A model generated the notes under the pieces. That model searched no databases and was not told the origin of the DNA. It worked only from the letters and a program-made list of their open reading frames with translations. Source: Auricularia sp. M13 (lineage: Eukaryota > Basidiomycota > Agaricomycetes > Auriculariales > Auriculariaceae). Taken from it: DNA of 64,000 nt. Shown piece by piece: positions 1-11,014 of the stretch. The first letter of the stretch is position 1. Every line of letters begins with the position of its first letter. The stretch is from contig CM073195.1 of the NCBI GenBank assembly GCA_037042915.1, positions 2,356,001 to 2,420,000 on the forward strand, given 5' to 3'. Both the position numbers and the translations under genes were made by a program.

Positions 1-1464
1 CACGCCGCTCGTCAGTGGGCCCTCGACGCCCAAGGACGTGTCCCACGATGCTCTGCGCGAAGGCGTCCAGCGTCGGCCCGAAGACGAGGCTGCGAAAGCG
101 TTGGAGGACGTACCCGACGAATGGACGCGTTGGGACATTGCTGTATGGGCTTTCTGGCTCATCGCTGGCTTTGCGTTTGGTGTCTGGTTCATCAAGGGCA
201 TCATAGACGCGGACAACGTCGATGTGCGTGTGCTTGTCGGCCTCGCGAAGACCGTAATTGACACCCGTTACAGTTCGACTTGAAAGCCGCGTTGAAAGAT
301 GCACTCGGCGGCGGCCTCAGCGGCGCAGCTGGTACGCGTGTGCTTCCAGATACTGTGTTAACGAGCTGAATGCGCTCCAAGCCATGGTATTGCAGGTGCT
401 GACACTCATGGTATGCTCTTGAATGCGGCGCGATCGAACACGCTATAACGAACTCGTACAGCCGCTTCGCACAATTATGAACTACCAATACCGGTATGGG
501 ACGACGCTCAAGGAAGCCAGCTCAATACTCTACGCCGATGGTGGATTTCCGCGTTACTACGCCGGCCTTGGTGCTGCCCTGTTCCAGGGTGGGTCGCCTT
601 CCTCATGTGTGCCAATGGCTCTGAGCAAACATGTGCACTAGGGCCCATTGCACGCTTCGGCGATACAGCAGCCAACGCTGGCATTCTCGCCCTACTTCAC
701 TCCAACCCGACCATGAGCAAACTTCCAATCCTGATTCAGACCATTTTTGCATCACTGTCCGCGGCACTGTTCAGAATGGTCCTCACACCCATTGACACGC
801 TCAAGACTACGCTGCAAACGCAGGGCGAGCAGGGTTGGGCTCTCCTGCGCAACCGCATGTGGGCTCCCGCTCTTTCCGCCCACAGCCCGATCCCGAACTG
901 ACCCCGCGCATAGCAAGGTCCACGGCATCGGCACCCTGTGGTACGGTGCAGTGGGAACTGCTGCCGCGACGTTTGTCGGTACGTGTCGGCGATCCGTTGG
1001 TGGAGTCGTTAACCAAGACACGCGCCAGGTCACTATCCTTGGTTCGGTACCTACAATTTCCTCGATGAGCACATCGGCAAGCCGCATGGAGTGCTACAGT
1101 TGTTGGGCCGGCAGGCGTTGATCGGCTTCTGCGCCTCTGTTGTCTCTGACACGTCGAGCAATTCTCTGCGCGTGCTCAAGACGTACAGGCAGGTTAATGC
1201 TACGCGTATATCGTACCGTCAGTCACTCCCGGCCTCTTCACAACCAATGCTGACATACCACAGGCGACGCGGCGCGGGCTGTCCTCGCTGCCGACGGCCT
1301 TCGCGGGTTGTTTGGTCGCGGCCTGCGGACGCGCATCCTGGCCAATGCGTTGCAGGGCATACTGTTTTCCATCTTGTGGAAACTGTTCTTGAACTTGTAC
1401 GTTTTTGCATCTCAATATCCGGACTGCCGACTAAATGCTGGGCAGGTGGAGGAGAAATACCTAG
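1..1464 (+). CDS. Mitochondrial carrier-like membrane protein, 5' end outside window
   Basis: The gene runs in from the left edge and is broken into at least eight short exons (for example 1-223, 274-331, 382-410, 462 onward). Joined exons read as a fungal mitochondrial-carrier relative: a membrane segment around [20 protein letters not shown], then [11 protein letters not shown], a block with [20 protein letters not shown], the carrier signature PIDTLK near 790, and the third-repeat block [19 protein letters not shown] near 1305. The first and third carrier signatures are degenerate, as in the atypical carrier family conserved in fungi. Splicing an intron at about 1397-1446 gives a short basic end (LNLWRRNT) and a TAG at 1462-1464. 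The substrate cannot be inferred. Family call is good; exact exon borders are moderate. Confidence 0.75.
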
Positions 1465-2896
1465 AGGGGCGCATGAGGAAACATATTCAATGGCATATAC
1501 TCGTGTTGGATGTTCTGACCTACTTTCTTGACTCCCGTTCACGGGCTTGCGCCTTCATGCCAATAGAAGTTCCTGTACGAGTGATAGGGGCTTCTGCGTT
1601 CGGTATACGGTGCGGCAGCCTCGCGCACGGCTGAGGGCTGGTCGTACTCCGTTCTGAATGGTGAGTAGCTTGATTGCCTAAACTTTTCCCTTCCTTTCTA
1701 TGCTGAGACCAGGACGTCTGATTCTGCAGGCTCGGAGCTGCGTGCAAATGCGGCTCAATTACCTCGTGAGATACAGTGCGTGGCTCAAGGAACAGAATGG
1801 CTGCTGCTTCCAGGCTTGCTGGCAGCTTCGGGCGATCGCGTAGCCATTCCTTCGCACCTCACAAAGCAAGGTCGATCATGATAGAGGAGGTAAAACCTGG
1901 TAGGGTGGAAGGCTTCTAATTTAATAGTAGGCATCGTTGCGCAAGGACGGCCGCGAAGTTCAGCAAGGACTCACCCGACTCGCTGCTATGTTGATCTAAT
2001 TCAATACACGAGATGCGGATTAAGATAGGCATCTTGAACGCATGTGGCGAAGTGAAGTGATGAAGTTCAGAGCAGAGAGGAGTTGCTTCTCAACCACAGT
2101 AGAATCCCCGAGGAGCTGTAGCTGAAAGCGCAAGCGTCAACCTACCCCCTCACTTACTCCGCTCGTGCGTAAGGTGTGAGGGGTAGGTCTGTATCATATA
2201 AATCTTGTACAGACCTGTGGGAAGGAAAGGTGGAATTTGGGGAAGCTGGAATGTCCGAGTCAGTGCACCAGTGAGCGTTTCCTCTCGCAAGGTTGTATCT
2301 ATTTTCAGTGGTTTCCAGGGAGAATCAATACAGATTGAGCTGGATGACTCCAGTACGGTCACCGAAGAACCGAGAATCTTTGGGAACCAGCGATGATAAC
2401 GCGGAGAAACAGCCCTTCTCAGTAGCGTGAGGCATCGCGGCAGATCGAAGCAATGCAAAGCGGCCATGAAGCGTGAAACAGGCAAAACACTGCACCCTCC
2501 GCATTTGAGGTGCAAAACTAGCAGGGAGCGGGAGAAGCGGGAGCGGATTCAACGTGCAACGAAGCCCCCGGCACTGCGACTCCGCTCACTCGGCTTGTCC
2601 TTCTGAGCTTGCTCTGCGCTACTTACAGTAGGTCCGAAGGCGCTGCAGAGCGATTCTCAGTCTTAGAATTTGCGGATCTCGCTCGTCACACATGACCGTC
2701 GCACGCCGCAGTGCTTTGAAGCGGGAAGCGGCCGAGCCCGCGAGAATATTCGCGGTGACGTCAGGGCAGGCAGAGATTTTGGGCTCAAAAGTGGACGCTG
2801 GCTGGCCCCTCTCCGTGTAACGTGCCAGAAACTCCTCCGAGCCTCTCTCGCCCTCCGTCGGCGCGCCCGCTCCCCTCGCCGTCCCAGGCATCGCCC
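1465..2896. other. Intergenic region, no supported gene
   Basis: About 1.4 kb without any reading frame that resembles a protein or keeps a coherent frame across plausible introns. It contains the 3' flank of the carrier gene and the promoter of the next gene. Open frames on the minus strand around 2150-2550 have no recognisable motif. Confidence 0.5.
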
Positions 2897-3554
2897 ATGC
2901 CCACGTTCCGCCGTCTGACTGGGGAGCCGCCAGAGGTCCCCGAGAACGACGACCGCGAGGTGCCCTGCGCCGCCAACGCCGCCGGCCACTATTGCTTCAT
3001 ACACGGCTCTAAGCTGTTTCGGTCGGGCAACTGGACTTTGCGGCAGCGTAATACCTTTGAAGGTGAGCTCATGCTGTCCCCAGCTAGCCTCCCGCCGTGT
3101 GTTCTCACGGTCACCGACAGTATATTGGCAGAAGGTCCAGCACTACAAATTCGAATTCATGGGAGGAGCCCACGTCCTCGGCCAATGCGACCACGAGACA
3201 TTCGTAGCATTCGCCGAGATGGTGGGCGTCCGCGGCTTATTCTGGGAAGACGGCACTGCATGGTATATGTACGCAGCAGCCCTCTTTCCCTCTGTCTCTC
3301 GCCGCTTACGCCTGCTGCAGAGACTCATAAACACAATTTGGCATCATCCAGGCATCTGGAGCATACAGGGTATTAGCATTCTGGCATTATTACTTGGCAT
3401 TTGGGTCTGGGAGGCGGCGCGAGGCCGCCTTCCGTGGGTTGTAAAAGTATCTTCTCAGCTGTCGCATCGCATCGCATCGCTCTCGAAACAACCGCACCAT
3501 TCACGAGATACACGAATAGACTACGCTTTCTCTCTTCATCGAGTTATTGAATGA
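2897..3554 (+). CDS. Small membrane-anchored protein of unknown function
   Basis: Exon 1 starts at ATG 2897 (MPTFRRLTGEPPEVPEND...) and ends in a GTGAGC donor near 3061. A second exon starting near 3120 continues in frame with YWQKVQHYKFEFMGGAHVLG and a block of acidic/aromatic residues ending GLFWEDGTAWY. Downstream in the same frame is a clear hydrophobic helix (IQGISILALLLGIWVWEAA), suggesting a single-pass membrane anchor, and the frame closes at 3554. A possible further intron (donor near 3267) would instead end the protein at about 3376 without the membrane helix. I do not recognise the family. Confidence 0.5.
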
Positions 3555-3655
3555 TTAGATAATCCTCCTCAAGTGCGTGTCTGATCGGGGTCCGGGCCGG
3601 CCAGTCGGCGCAACGCGTCGGCTGCGCGCGCGTCAGACTCCTGCTCCTGCCCGCC

Positions 3656-6600
3656 ATGGCTTCCAGCCATTCATGGGAAAAAACGGCGAGGCGCCACGGC
3701 TCGACGCCGCATTTCAACACGAAGGATCACTGCGCAGAGAACAGCGCGTCCCTAGCCGGCAGAACGAAGACAAAGCAGCACGCTCTACTCTGGGGGTTCA
3801 TGTCCGCGCTCTGCTTCATCATCTTCATACCGTGGGACCAGGTTCTTCGAGCTCTCCCGAACACATTGCCTGCGCTCTACGCGTCCTTGCATTCCGTCCC
3901 AACCAAAGGAAGTAAGAGGCTATCTTCAAACGGCCTGACTGACCTCGTGCAATGGGATGAGGCGCGTGCTGTGTTCATTTTTCGCGGGGTATGGAGGGGC
4001 TAATATTCCTGCAGTACAGCCTCTTTGTGCGCGGGCAGCGCATATTTCTCTGGTGTGTGATTACCTTGAAGTTGGCCGAGGCTGAGCGCTGAGCCCGTGT
4101 TGACTGTCGGTTTGTCTGTCAGGTCCGGAGAGTTCCACACGTTCCGTCTCCCCGTGCCAACGCTATGGATAGACATCCTAGAAAAGATGAAAGCTGCTGG
4201 TCTGAATGCTGTTAGCATTTATATTGACTGGTTCGTAACTCTGCTCCGCCTGCGAAGAACGTCCAAGCAAACCGGCTCTGCAGGGCGCTTGTACATCCAT
4301 CGCCAGGGACCATTGACTTCGACGGCTTCAGAGCACTGCAACCGTTCTTCGATGCATGTATGGCCACCGGTCTCTGGGTTGTGATCCGACCTGGCGTACG
4401 TGTGTATCCTGGTCATTTTTCGCACGGTCTCATCGACTCATACAGCCGTATATCAATGCTGAAGTCAAGTAGGTAGTTGTGATCCAGAAGGCCGAGTGGC
4501 TGATGAATCGTAGTGGTGGCGGGATTCCTGGCTGGGTCACTAGCGAGGTGAAAGGGCATCTTCGAAGTAATGACTCGGACTTTGAGGCAGCATGGGTGCC
4601 GTATATGCGTGCAGTCATAGAACTCTCGAAAGGGAATCAGATCACCGAGGGCGGCCCTATCATGTACGTGACTCCTTCACTCCAGCCTCTTTGGCAACAT
4701 GATTAAATATCATGGCAGAGCTTGGCAAATCGAAAACGAGTATACAGCCGATCCAAGCAAGGGGGTCCCAGGCAAGGGGGAATACATGGTCCAGCTGAAA
4801 TCGTTTGTCCGCAAGGAAGGCATCGTTGTTCCGCTGACGTTCAACGATGCGAGCTGGGACAAGCAATTCGTCACCGGGCCTGCGGCTGTCGACATTTACG
4901 GCGTGGACTCGTACCCGCAGAGGTTTGATTGCGCCAATCCCTCAGTGTGGTTCCCGGTCAAAACAGATTATTACGACTACCATCTACACGCAAATCCGCG
5001 ACAGCCCTACTATATCCCAGAATTCCAAGGCGGGTCATATGATCCGTGCGTGACAATACCCACTCAACAGTGGTTGGATAAAACTCATTGTCTCCGCAGA
5101 TGGGGCCCTAACGCCCCGGGCTATGAAGCTTGTCGTACGCTCACAGGACCCGACTTCGAATCTGTATTCAACAAGCACCTTTGGGCGAGCAACTTTAAAC
5201 TCGTGAACATCTACGTGCGTGCTTACGATTCAGCCGGAATTACTTCTGATGAGTTTCAGATGCTCTACGGGGGGACCTCATGGGGTTCCCTGCCGTTCCC
5301 GGGTGTTTACACCTCGTACGATTATGGCAGTCCCATTCGCGAGAATCGCGAGCTCACTCCCAAGTACACCGAACTGAAGCAGCAGGGTCTTTTCCTTCGG
5401 AGCGCCGTGGAGTTCACGAAAACGGAGGTGAAGGGCAATAGCACGGACGGCAGCGGTGCCGTCATGATAAACAACGATGCCGTGTTCGTCACCACCCTCC
5501 AAAATCCCGACACGAACGCCGGATTTTACATCTCTCGACAACTGAATTCATCCTCACTGTGAGATAGCACGCTACTGGGACTTCGCAGAGCTGATGGAGA
5601 TTGGCAGTGCGCAAGTATCATTTAGATTGAGCGTTCAGTGCTCGACAGGCGTTCTCAGTATTCCTGTGGTCGGCCCACATGTTGAGCTCTTCGGTCGGCA
5701 GTCGAAAGTTATCGTCACCGACTTCAAGTTTGGCTCATCGCGCTTGCTGTATTCCACCGCGGAGGTCTTCTTTGCAGGTGTCATAGACGGACGTGACGTC
5801 CTGTTCTTGCACGGGCATCCTGGTCAATGGCACGAAGCGTCTATTCCTCTCACTGGTCGCAGCACTGGCTTCACGGAACCGAGTAATTCGCCACTTATTC
5901 ACTATCAGCTGCACTCCACCGGCAACACAATTGTATCATTCATGCCTGGCATCGAAGGGCTAGTCACGCTTTGGGACTCGGAGACGCAACTCGTGCTCTA
6001 CGCGGACTCGGACACCGCCGGAACGTTCTGGGCACCTGTGTTGGCGTCCCCCGAGCCTTATGGAGCATTCTGGTCGCAGGGCACGAATGATACCGTCATA
6101 ATCGGAGGACCATATCTCGTTCGCGATGCTAGGCTTGTTCAGCGTGGCTCTCATCTTGCGCTCCGCGGGGACATCGGCGAAGATGCATACCTGACTGTCA
6201 TCGGACCTCGCTCTGTATCTTCTATTTCTTGGAATGGTCAGCCCCTCCGACTGGACGTGTTGGCCGCTGCCCAGATTTCGTGCCGCGGTACATTCATCGC
6301 GAAGTTGGAAATGCCTCGGACTGTCCAGGGCTTTGCGCCTCCCAGTCTGCAGGAGTGGAAGTTCAGCTCTGCGCTGCCTGAGATACTGCCGGACTACGAC
6401 GACGGGAACTGGGCCCTTGCAGACCACGAAACGACGAATATTCCGTACAAGCCGCTCTTTGGTGCACCGCCTGTGCTCTACGGCTGCGACTATGGATTGT
6501 AAGTTGTCTCCTGCCTCGTGTCTGTTGCAGTATTGATCGCGACGGCAGCTGTGAAGGGACATTAATCTGGCGGGGCCATTTTAATGGAAGCTCTCAGACG

Positions 6601-7700
6601 ACCAGTGCCAACCTGACTATCAATGGCGGAGAAGGTGAGGAGAGGATACATCCAATAACTCACGGGCTGACGGCTTTTACTAGCGTTTGCTGCCAGCATA
6701 TGGATCAATGATAAATTCATAAAAACAACCTACGGAAAGTGCGCATAGGCCGATGTGCCCATCTCTCCCGTCTCTACGAATTAATCTTCGATTTTACAGC
6801 TCCACGAATAACCAGAATATCATTGCCGAGACGAACGAGCTGTATAGTTTCCCTGAAGATGCAGTGCGGATCGGCGAAGATAACGTGCTGACGGTCTTGC
6901 AAGATAATCAAGGGCTAGAAGAGGATATTGACTGTGAGTGCGGGGTGATTGTGCGCGGCCGGCGTCTGACAACGCCTTTGGGCAGGGGATGCCGATACGT
7001 CCAAATCGCCGCGTGGGATCCGCGGTGCATTGCTTGAAGGCGGCACCTTCTCGTTTTGGAAGGTTCAGGGAAAGCTAGGCGGCTACACCAAGTATGGTCT
7101 TCTGCAGCCTATTGCACGTTACACTGAACATGCCGTTGCAGCTTCACGGACCGCGTCCGCGGCGTCTCTAATGAAGGAGGGACGTTCGGAGAGCGTGCAG
7201 GGTGGCATCTTCCGGGATTCGATGTGTCGTCTTGGGAGTCTCGCCCTTTGACTGATGGGCTGCGAGGAGACGCGGGAGTGGGCGTTTTCGTGACACACTT
7301 CGAGCTGGACGTGCCCCGCGGATTCGACGTGCCCATGTCGTTCGTCTTTGACGATGGTGTGGGCGAGACGGGCGTTCCGTATCGCGCGTACCTATATGTG
7401 AACGGATGGATGATGGGCAAGAGAGTTGCGAACTTGGGGTATGTGTTACCGCGGGAATCATTACAGGAGTCTGAGGCGCCGCTGATCCGTTTGCGCAGGC
7501 CGCAAGCGAAGTTCCCTGTCCACGAAGGCATACTGGATTACCATGGCAGGAACACCATAGCCGTTGTGCTCTGGTCCATGGAGGCGAATGAAAACATCCG
7601 TCCCAGTTTGGAGCTGGTTGTCGATGGCCGGTACGAAAGCGGTATGTCGCCCGTCTCAACGAACAACCCGCTCTGGGAGCCTCGTCCGCAGTCCGTATGA
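3656..7700 (+). CDS. Beta-galactosidase, glycoside hydrolase family 35
   Basis: Multi-exon gene starting at ATG 3656. An N-terminal hydrophobic stretch (residues about 43-60, [17 protein letters not shown]) suggests a type II membrane anchor or secretion signal. GH35 hallmarks follow: [37 protein letters not shown], the acid/base region WQIENEY at about 4725, the nucleophile region [14 protein letters not shown] at about 5010, and GGTSWG. The C-terminal jelly-roll domains end with a galactose-binding-like block and TGA 7698-7700. Family knowledge: hydrolyses terminal non-reducing beta-galactosides from wall or plant polysaccharides, usually outside the cell. The first intron uses a GC donor (GATGAG|gcgcgt, about 3963). 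Both catalytic glutamates are present, so it is probably functional. Confidence 0.93.
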
Positions 7701-8120
7701 GCAGAGCTTTGTTGAAGGACAACCCAACCGCGATGTAAAGTAGAATCTCGGACTTTTCCTCCTCGAAGTACTGTGTTTAACTATCTTGTATCGAATGCGT
7801 CTGGACATCAAAATATAGGTGGGCTTGACGTAGACAGTACTTGTGGATGATCTCGTTGTCAACACCGATATGACGAAGGATGATCCATGGAGGGAGAGCT
7901 GAGTGCAGTATGTCATTGAGACCGTTTCGAGCAGGTTCGCGCAGGTGACCGAATGGACGCGGTTGGAGCCACCGGAGAGTTGCCGACGTGAAGTGCGAGT
8001 GACGTCACCCGCGTCATTCTCACGATCTCCTATAAAAGCCCAGCTGCGGCGTGCGTTTTCCCTTCCAAACTACCAACCCACCACCACAAACCACCCACTA
8101 CCTACCACACACTCTACACC
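7701..8120. other. Intergenic region with promoter of the small Cys-rich gene
   Basis: Holds the 3' flank of the beta-galactosidase gene and the upstream region of the next small gene, including a TATA box at 8031. No other coding signal seen. Confidence 0.5.
8031..8038 (+). promoter_or_regulatory. TATA box (TATAAAAG) of the small membrane-protein gene
   Basis: TATAAAAG lies 90 bp before the ATG at 8121, followed by a C/A-rich leader typical of strongly expressed fungal genes. Confidence 0.6.
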
Positions 8121-8396
8121 ATGGGCTCTATCTTCTCAGCCATTGGCGGCGGTATCAACGCTATCATTAGCGCCATTGCGAACGTGATCATGACGATCGT
8201 CTCTGCGATCACCACGGTGAGTCCTTGTCGTCGCAAGCTCCCACGACGATCCTCCTGACCTTGTATATTACAGATAATTGTGACCATCTTCAACGTTCTC
8301 ACGTGCGGCTGCTGCTCTGGCCGTCGTACAGGCACGACCACGGGGGCACCGCGCAGACGAGCATGGGGACGTCGCCGAGGAGTCGCTACCTACTAG
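8121..8396 (+). CDS. Small (72 aa) Cys-rich membrane protein, Agaricomycete MGxxFSAI type
   Basis: Exons 8121-8216 and 8274-8396, with a GTGAGT..ACAG intron. The protein starts MGSIFSAIGGGINAIISAIA, then a long small-residue/Ile/Val helix, a Cys cluster (TCGCCSG) and a basic tail (GAPRRRAWGRRRG). The N-terminal MG suggests myristoylation and the cysteines palmitoylation; these are inferences from motif. Proteins of this layout are abundant and uncharacterised in mushroom-forming fungi. A second gene with the same layout lies at 26153-26575. A strong TATA box and short leader suggest high expression. Confidence 0.75.
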
Positions 8397-8862
8397 AGCG
8401 TCTGCGATATGGACGCTTGACCTTACGACCGCGCGACGATGCGAAATGACCTCTTTGTAATCCGCGTACTTTATTACCTGCATTTTCTTCTGGATGTCGC
8501 GCTTTCTGCTCGTAGCTGCAACCAAATACGACCTTCCATAATGGCTTCAAGAAATACTTGTGAACGCATCCCGAAAAGCAGAAAGACATTGTCCGTTTCA
8601 AACGCGCCTGCGTATAAGTCATTCAGAGCATATTCAGAGCCTGGCTCGACCGATGCTAAGGGACCTATCAGTGCGATATTGGGGTCACAAATCGTCTTCT
8701 CTGAGGTCCTCTCTGCGCCTACAAAATGGCGAGGGCGGCCGGGTTGAGATGAGGTATATTCTTCCTTCATGTATAAAACTACAGCGTCTGAGTGGGGCTC
8801 TATCGTTGGATGCTATGATTAATAAAATTATAGATGATAATTCTACGCTGTGCATTCAGCAG
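8397..8862. other. Convergent intergenic region
   Basis: Space between the converging ends of the small membrane-protein gene and the EF-Ts gene. Nothing else supported; open frames here are short and lack motifs. Confidence 0.45.
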
Positions 8863-9864
8863 TTATGCGGAGGTAGGGGCAGATTCGGTCTCTCCCCGCG
8901 TCCATTTTGTGAAGTCAGAAACCTCGACAGTAACACTCCACTTCGACCCCCATGATTGCAGTGCCTGCTCAACCGTCTCGGCCTCAGATGCGCCAGGAAG
9001 CATCGAGAAAGGTTGGTTGTACAGGGCCGGCGAGCCTGGATCAGGCTCTGCAACGGGGGTGGCGCCGCGCAGTGTTTCGACGTTCATGCCCACGATCTGC
9101 CGGGCGACAGCGCGCTGGAGCACGGGATATGCTTTTTGGAAACCACTGTCCTGCAAGAGCTGAGGCGAATGGCCGGTGAGCCGGAGAGCAGCAAGACATG
9201 CAATGCGTCCAGAAGCTGGGAAGTCTGGGATGGCGCCGTGTACGTAGGAGCCGATGGTGTAGAGCTGCGAGGACGGGTCGGCGACGATGGCGGTTGCGCG
9301 ACGCAGGGACACGTTCTCGCCGACCTTCGCGACCAGGTCGCGTATGGCGTCTGTCACGGTGCGGCTGGAGGACGACGGAGCGGCCTCATCCTGCGCGAGA
9401 CACGGCGCGTCGACGAGCGTCTCGACAGGGAACGGGGCAAAGGCAGGCTGCGATGCCTGCGGCTCCGCGAAAAACGCGGCAGTGTGCGCGATGTCTGCCG
9501 CCAGCCTGTTGAACAGCTCGCCTCGCGCGACAAAGTCCGTTTCGCACGCGAGCTCGACGAGCGCGGCGCGGACAGGTCCACCGTGCGTGCCGTCTGACAA
9601 TATGCAGCGCGCGACGACACCCTCGTTGGCAGCACGGCCGGCGAGTTTGGCAGCGCGAGCAGCACCCGTCTTTTTCATGTCCTCCGCGAGCCACGCGACG
9701 GCGGCATCGAAGTCGTTGTTGCAGGCGGCGAGGGCCTCGGACGCCTTGTTCAGCGGCACATTGGTAGCCTTGCGCAGCTCAGCAACGAGCTTCACGGAAG
9801 CCTTGGTGGGCGCAGTGGAATAGCGACGGGCGCTGGAGAGTCCGGCGCGCGCAAGACGAAGCAT
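8863..9864 (-). CDS. TSF1: Mitochondrial translation elongation factor Ts
   Basis: Single exon of 333 codons from ATG 9864 to TAA 8863-8865. The N-terminus MLRLARAGLSSARRYSTAP is Arg/Ser-rich and without acidic residues, as expected for a mitochondrial presequence. A UBA-like helical domain follows (VAELRKATNVPLNKASEALA), then the EF-Ts signature ELACETDFVAR and a dimerisation/core domain ending near FTKWTRGE. Known role of the family: nucleotide exchange on mitochondrial EF-Tu. An upstream extension in the same frame to 9966 begins at a non-ATG codon, so 9864 is preferred. The gene symbol is by family. Confidence 0.9.
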   Translation of the reverse strand: MLRLARAGLSSARRYSTAPTKASVKLVAELRKATNVPLNKASEALAACNNDFDAAVAWLAEDMKKTGAARAAKLAGRAANEGVVARCILSDGTHGGPVRAALVELACETDFVARGELFNRLAADIAHTAAFFAEPQASQPAFAPFPVETLVDAPCLAQDEAAPSSSSRTVTDAIRDLVAKVGENVSLRRATAIVADPSSQLYTIGSYVHGAIPDFPASGRIACLAALRLTGHSPQLLQDSGFQKAYPVLQRAVARQIVGMNVETLRGATPVAEPDPGSPALYNQPFSMLPGASEAETVEQALQSWGSKWSVTVEVSDFTKWTRGETESAPTSA

Positions 9865-10154
9865 AGCTGAAAATTTAGAGTGTTTGGCGACCAAACAACG
9901 CGTCTTTGATCCGTAGGCACTGGGCGCTTGTTCGTTTAGGGGCTGGGCTTGGGGGCCTCGAGGCAAAGGTTGTTTTGGGTTGGGTAAGTAGGGTGTTCTA
10001 TGTCACTAGGCAGAAAACGGAGAGACGCTAAGTATACTATGAGACAAACAGACACGCAGGGCGGGGCATAAGCTACAATGCAAAGAATGCGGGTGGGGGG
10101 CAGGGCCGTGTGGATGCAAGCAGTAAAAGCGAGGGTACGATAGGCAGGGCTGGG

Positions 10155-10915
10155 TCAGGTGTTGGGGACGAGGAGGGGCGTGGCATGCGCGCGCTGGTGC
10201 TGGAGCAGGTTGTCGTGCCGCGTGAACGTGCGGCCGCAGCTGGCGACGGGACACGAGAACGGCCGGTCGTTGGTGTGGATGGAGCGAGTGTGTCGCTGGA
10301 GGGAGGCGTCAGCCTGGAGCAGCTTAAGCGCACGGGAGAACAGAGTCACGGACTTTGAGATGCTCTCCGCGGGAAAAGCCCTTGGCTGGAACGTGTGAGC
10401 GGCCTGGCTGTGACTCACGGACACTGCGCACCGCATTCCGGGACTGGGCACACGTACTTGCGGCCCAGGACGTGCTGCGCGGGCTGCTCGTCCGCCCGCG
10501 GCACCCGACGCCCGCGGCTCTTCTTCGTCAGGTTCGGCACAGGCGCGGGCAAGCTCGCGCGCGGCCGCTTCGTGGGGCGCCGGGGAGGGCTAGGCGGCGG
10601 GCTGGGCGGCGGCGACACGTGCTCGCGCTTGAGCTGGAGCGGCGGCGACCGCGGGCGTGCGGGTGGCGACTCGGAGCGCGCCGGTGACGCGGGCGACGCA
10701 CGCGACGACGACGACGGCAGAGACGACGACGGCAGCAGCACAGGCGTAGACGCGGACGGCCAGCGAGTCAGAGCGAGCAGAGACGGCGACGGCGCCGTCG
10801 GCTCCGGGAACTCGTCCTCGCCACTCGCGTCTTCGTCGTCGCCGACCACGACGGTGCGCGCATACGACGTCGACGGCCCGACGGAACTGCCGAACTGGCT
10901 CCGGGCGCTGAGCAT
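10155..10915 (-). CDS. Two-finger C2H2 zinc-finger protein (Msn2-like fingers)
   Basis: ATG at 10915. The first exon encodes a Ser/Pro-rich, partly acidic region with a basic patch (RRPTKRPRA, likely nuclear signal), then [16 protein letters not shown] donor and two small introns place a short exon ([11 protein letters not shown]) before [20 protein letters not shown] and the second finger [17 protein letters not shown], ending at 10155. This splicing gives two correctly spaced C-X4-C-X12-H-X4-H / C-X4-C-X12-H-X3-H fingers with the SRGEHLKRH and TRHDNLLQH recognition helices of fungal stress-type (Msn2/4-like) regulators. The protein is probably a DNA-binding transcription factor; the target is unknown. 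Confidence 0.8.
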
Positions 10916-11014
10916 TGGGGGGTCGGAAAAGGGAGAGACGGCGAACGGAATTTAAAGTCCAGAGAGAAAAAAGAGGGAGGAGGATAGGGGCTTCAATTTT
11001 AGCTTCCGTCTCAC

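Noticed and set aside
2150-2552. Overlapping minus-strand open frames between the carrier and the small membrane-protein gene
   Set aside because: No motif, no supportive splice pattern, two frames overlap each other; treated as chance.
8474-8770. Minus-strand open frame downstream of the small Cys-rich gene
   Set aside because: Lacks motif and promoter; lies in a convergent 3' region.
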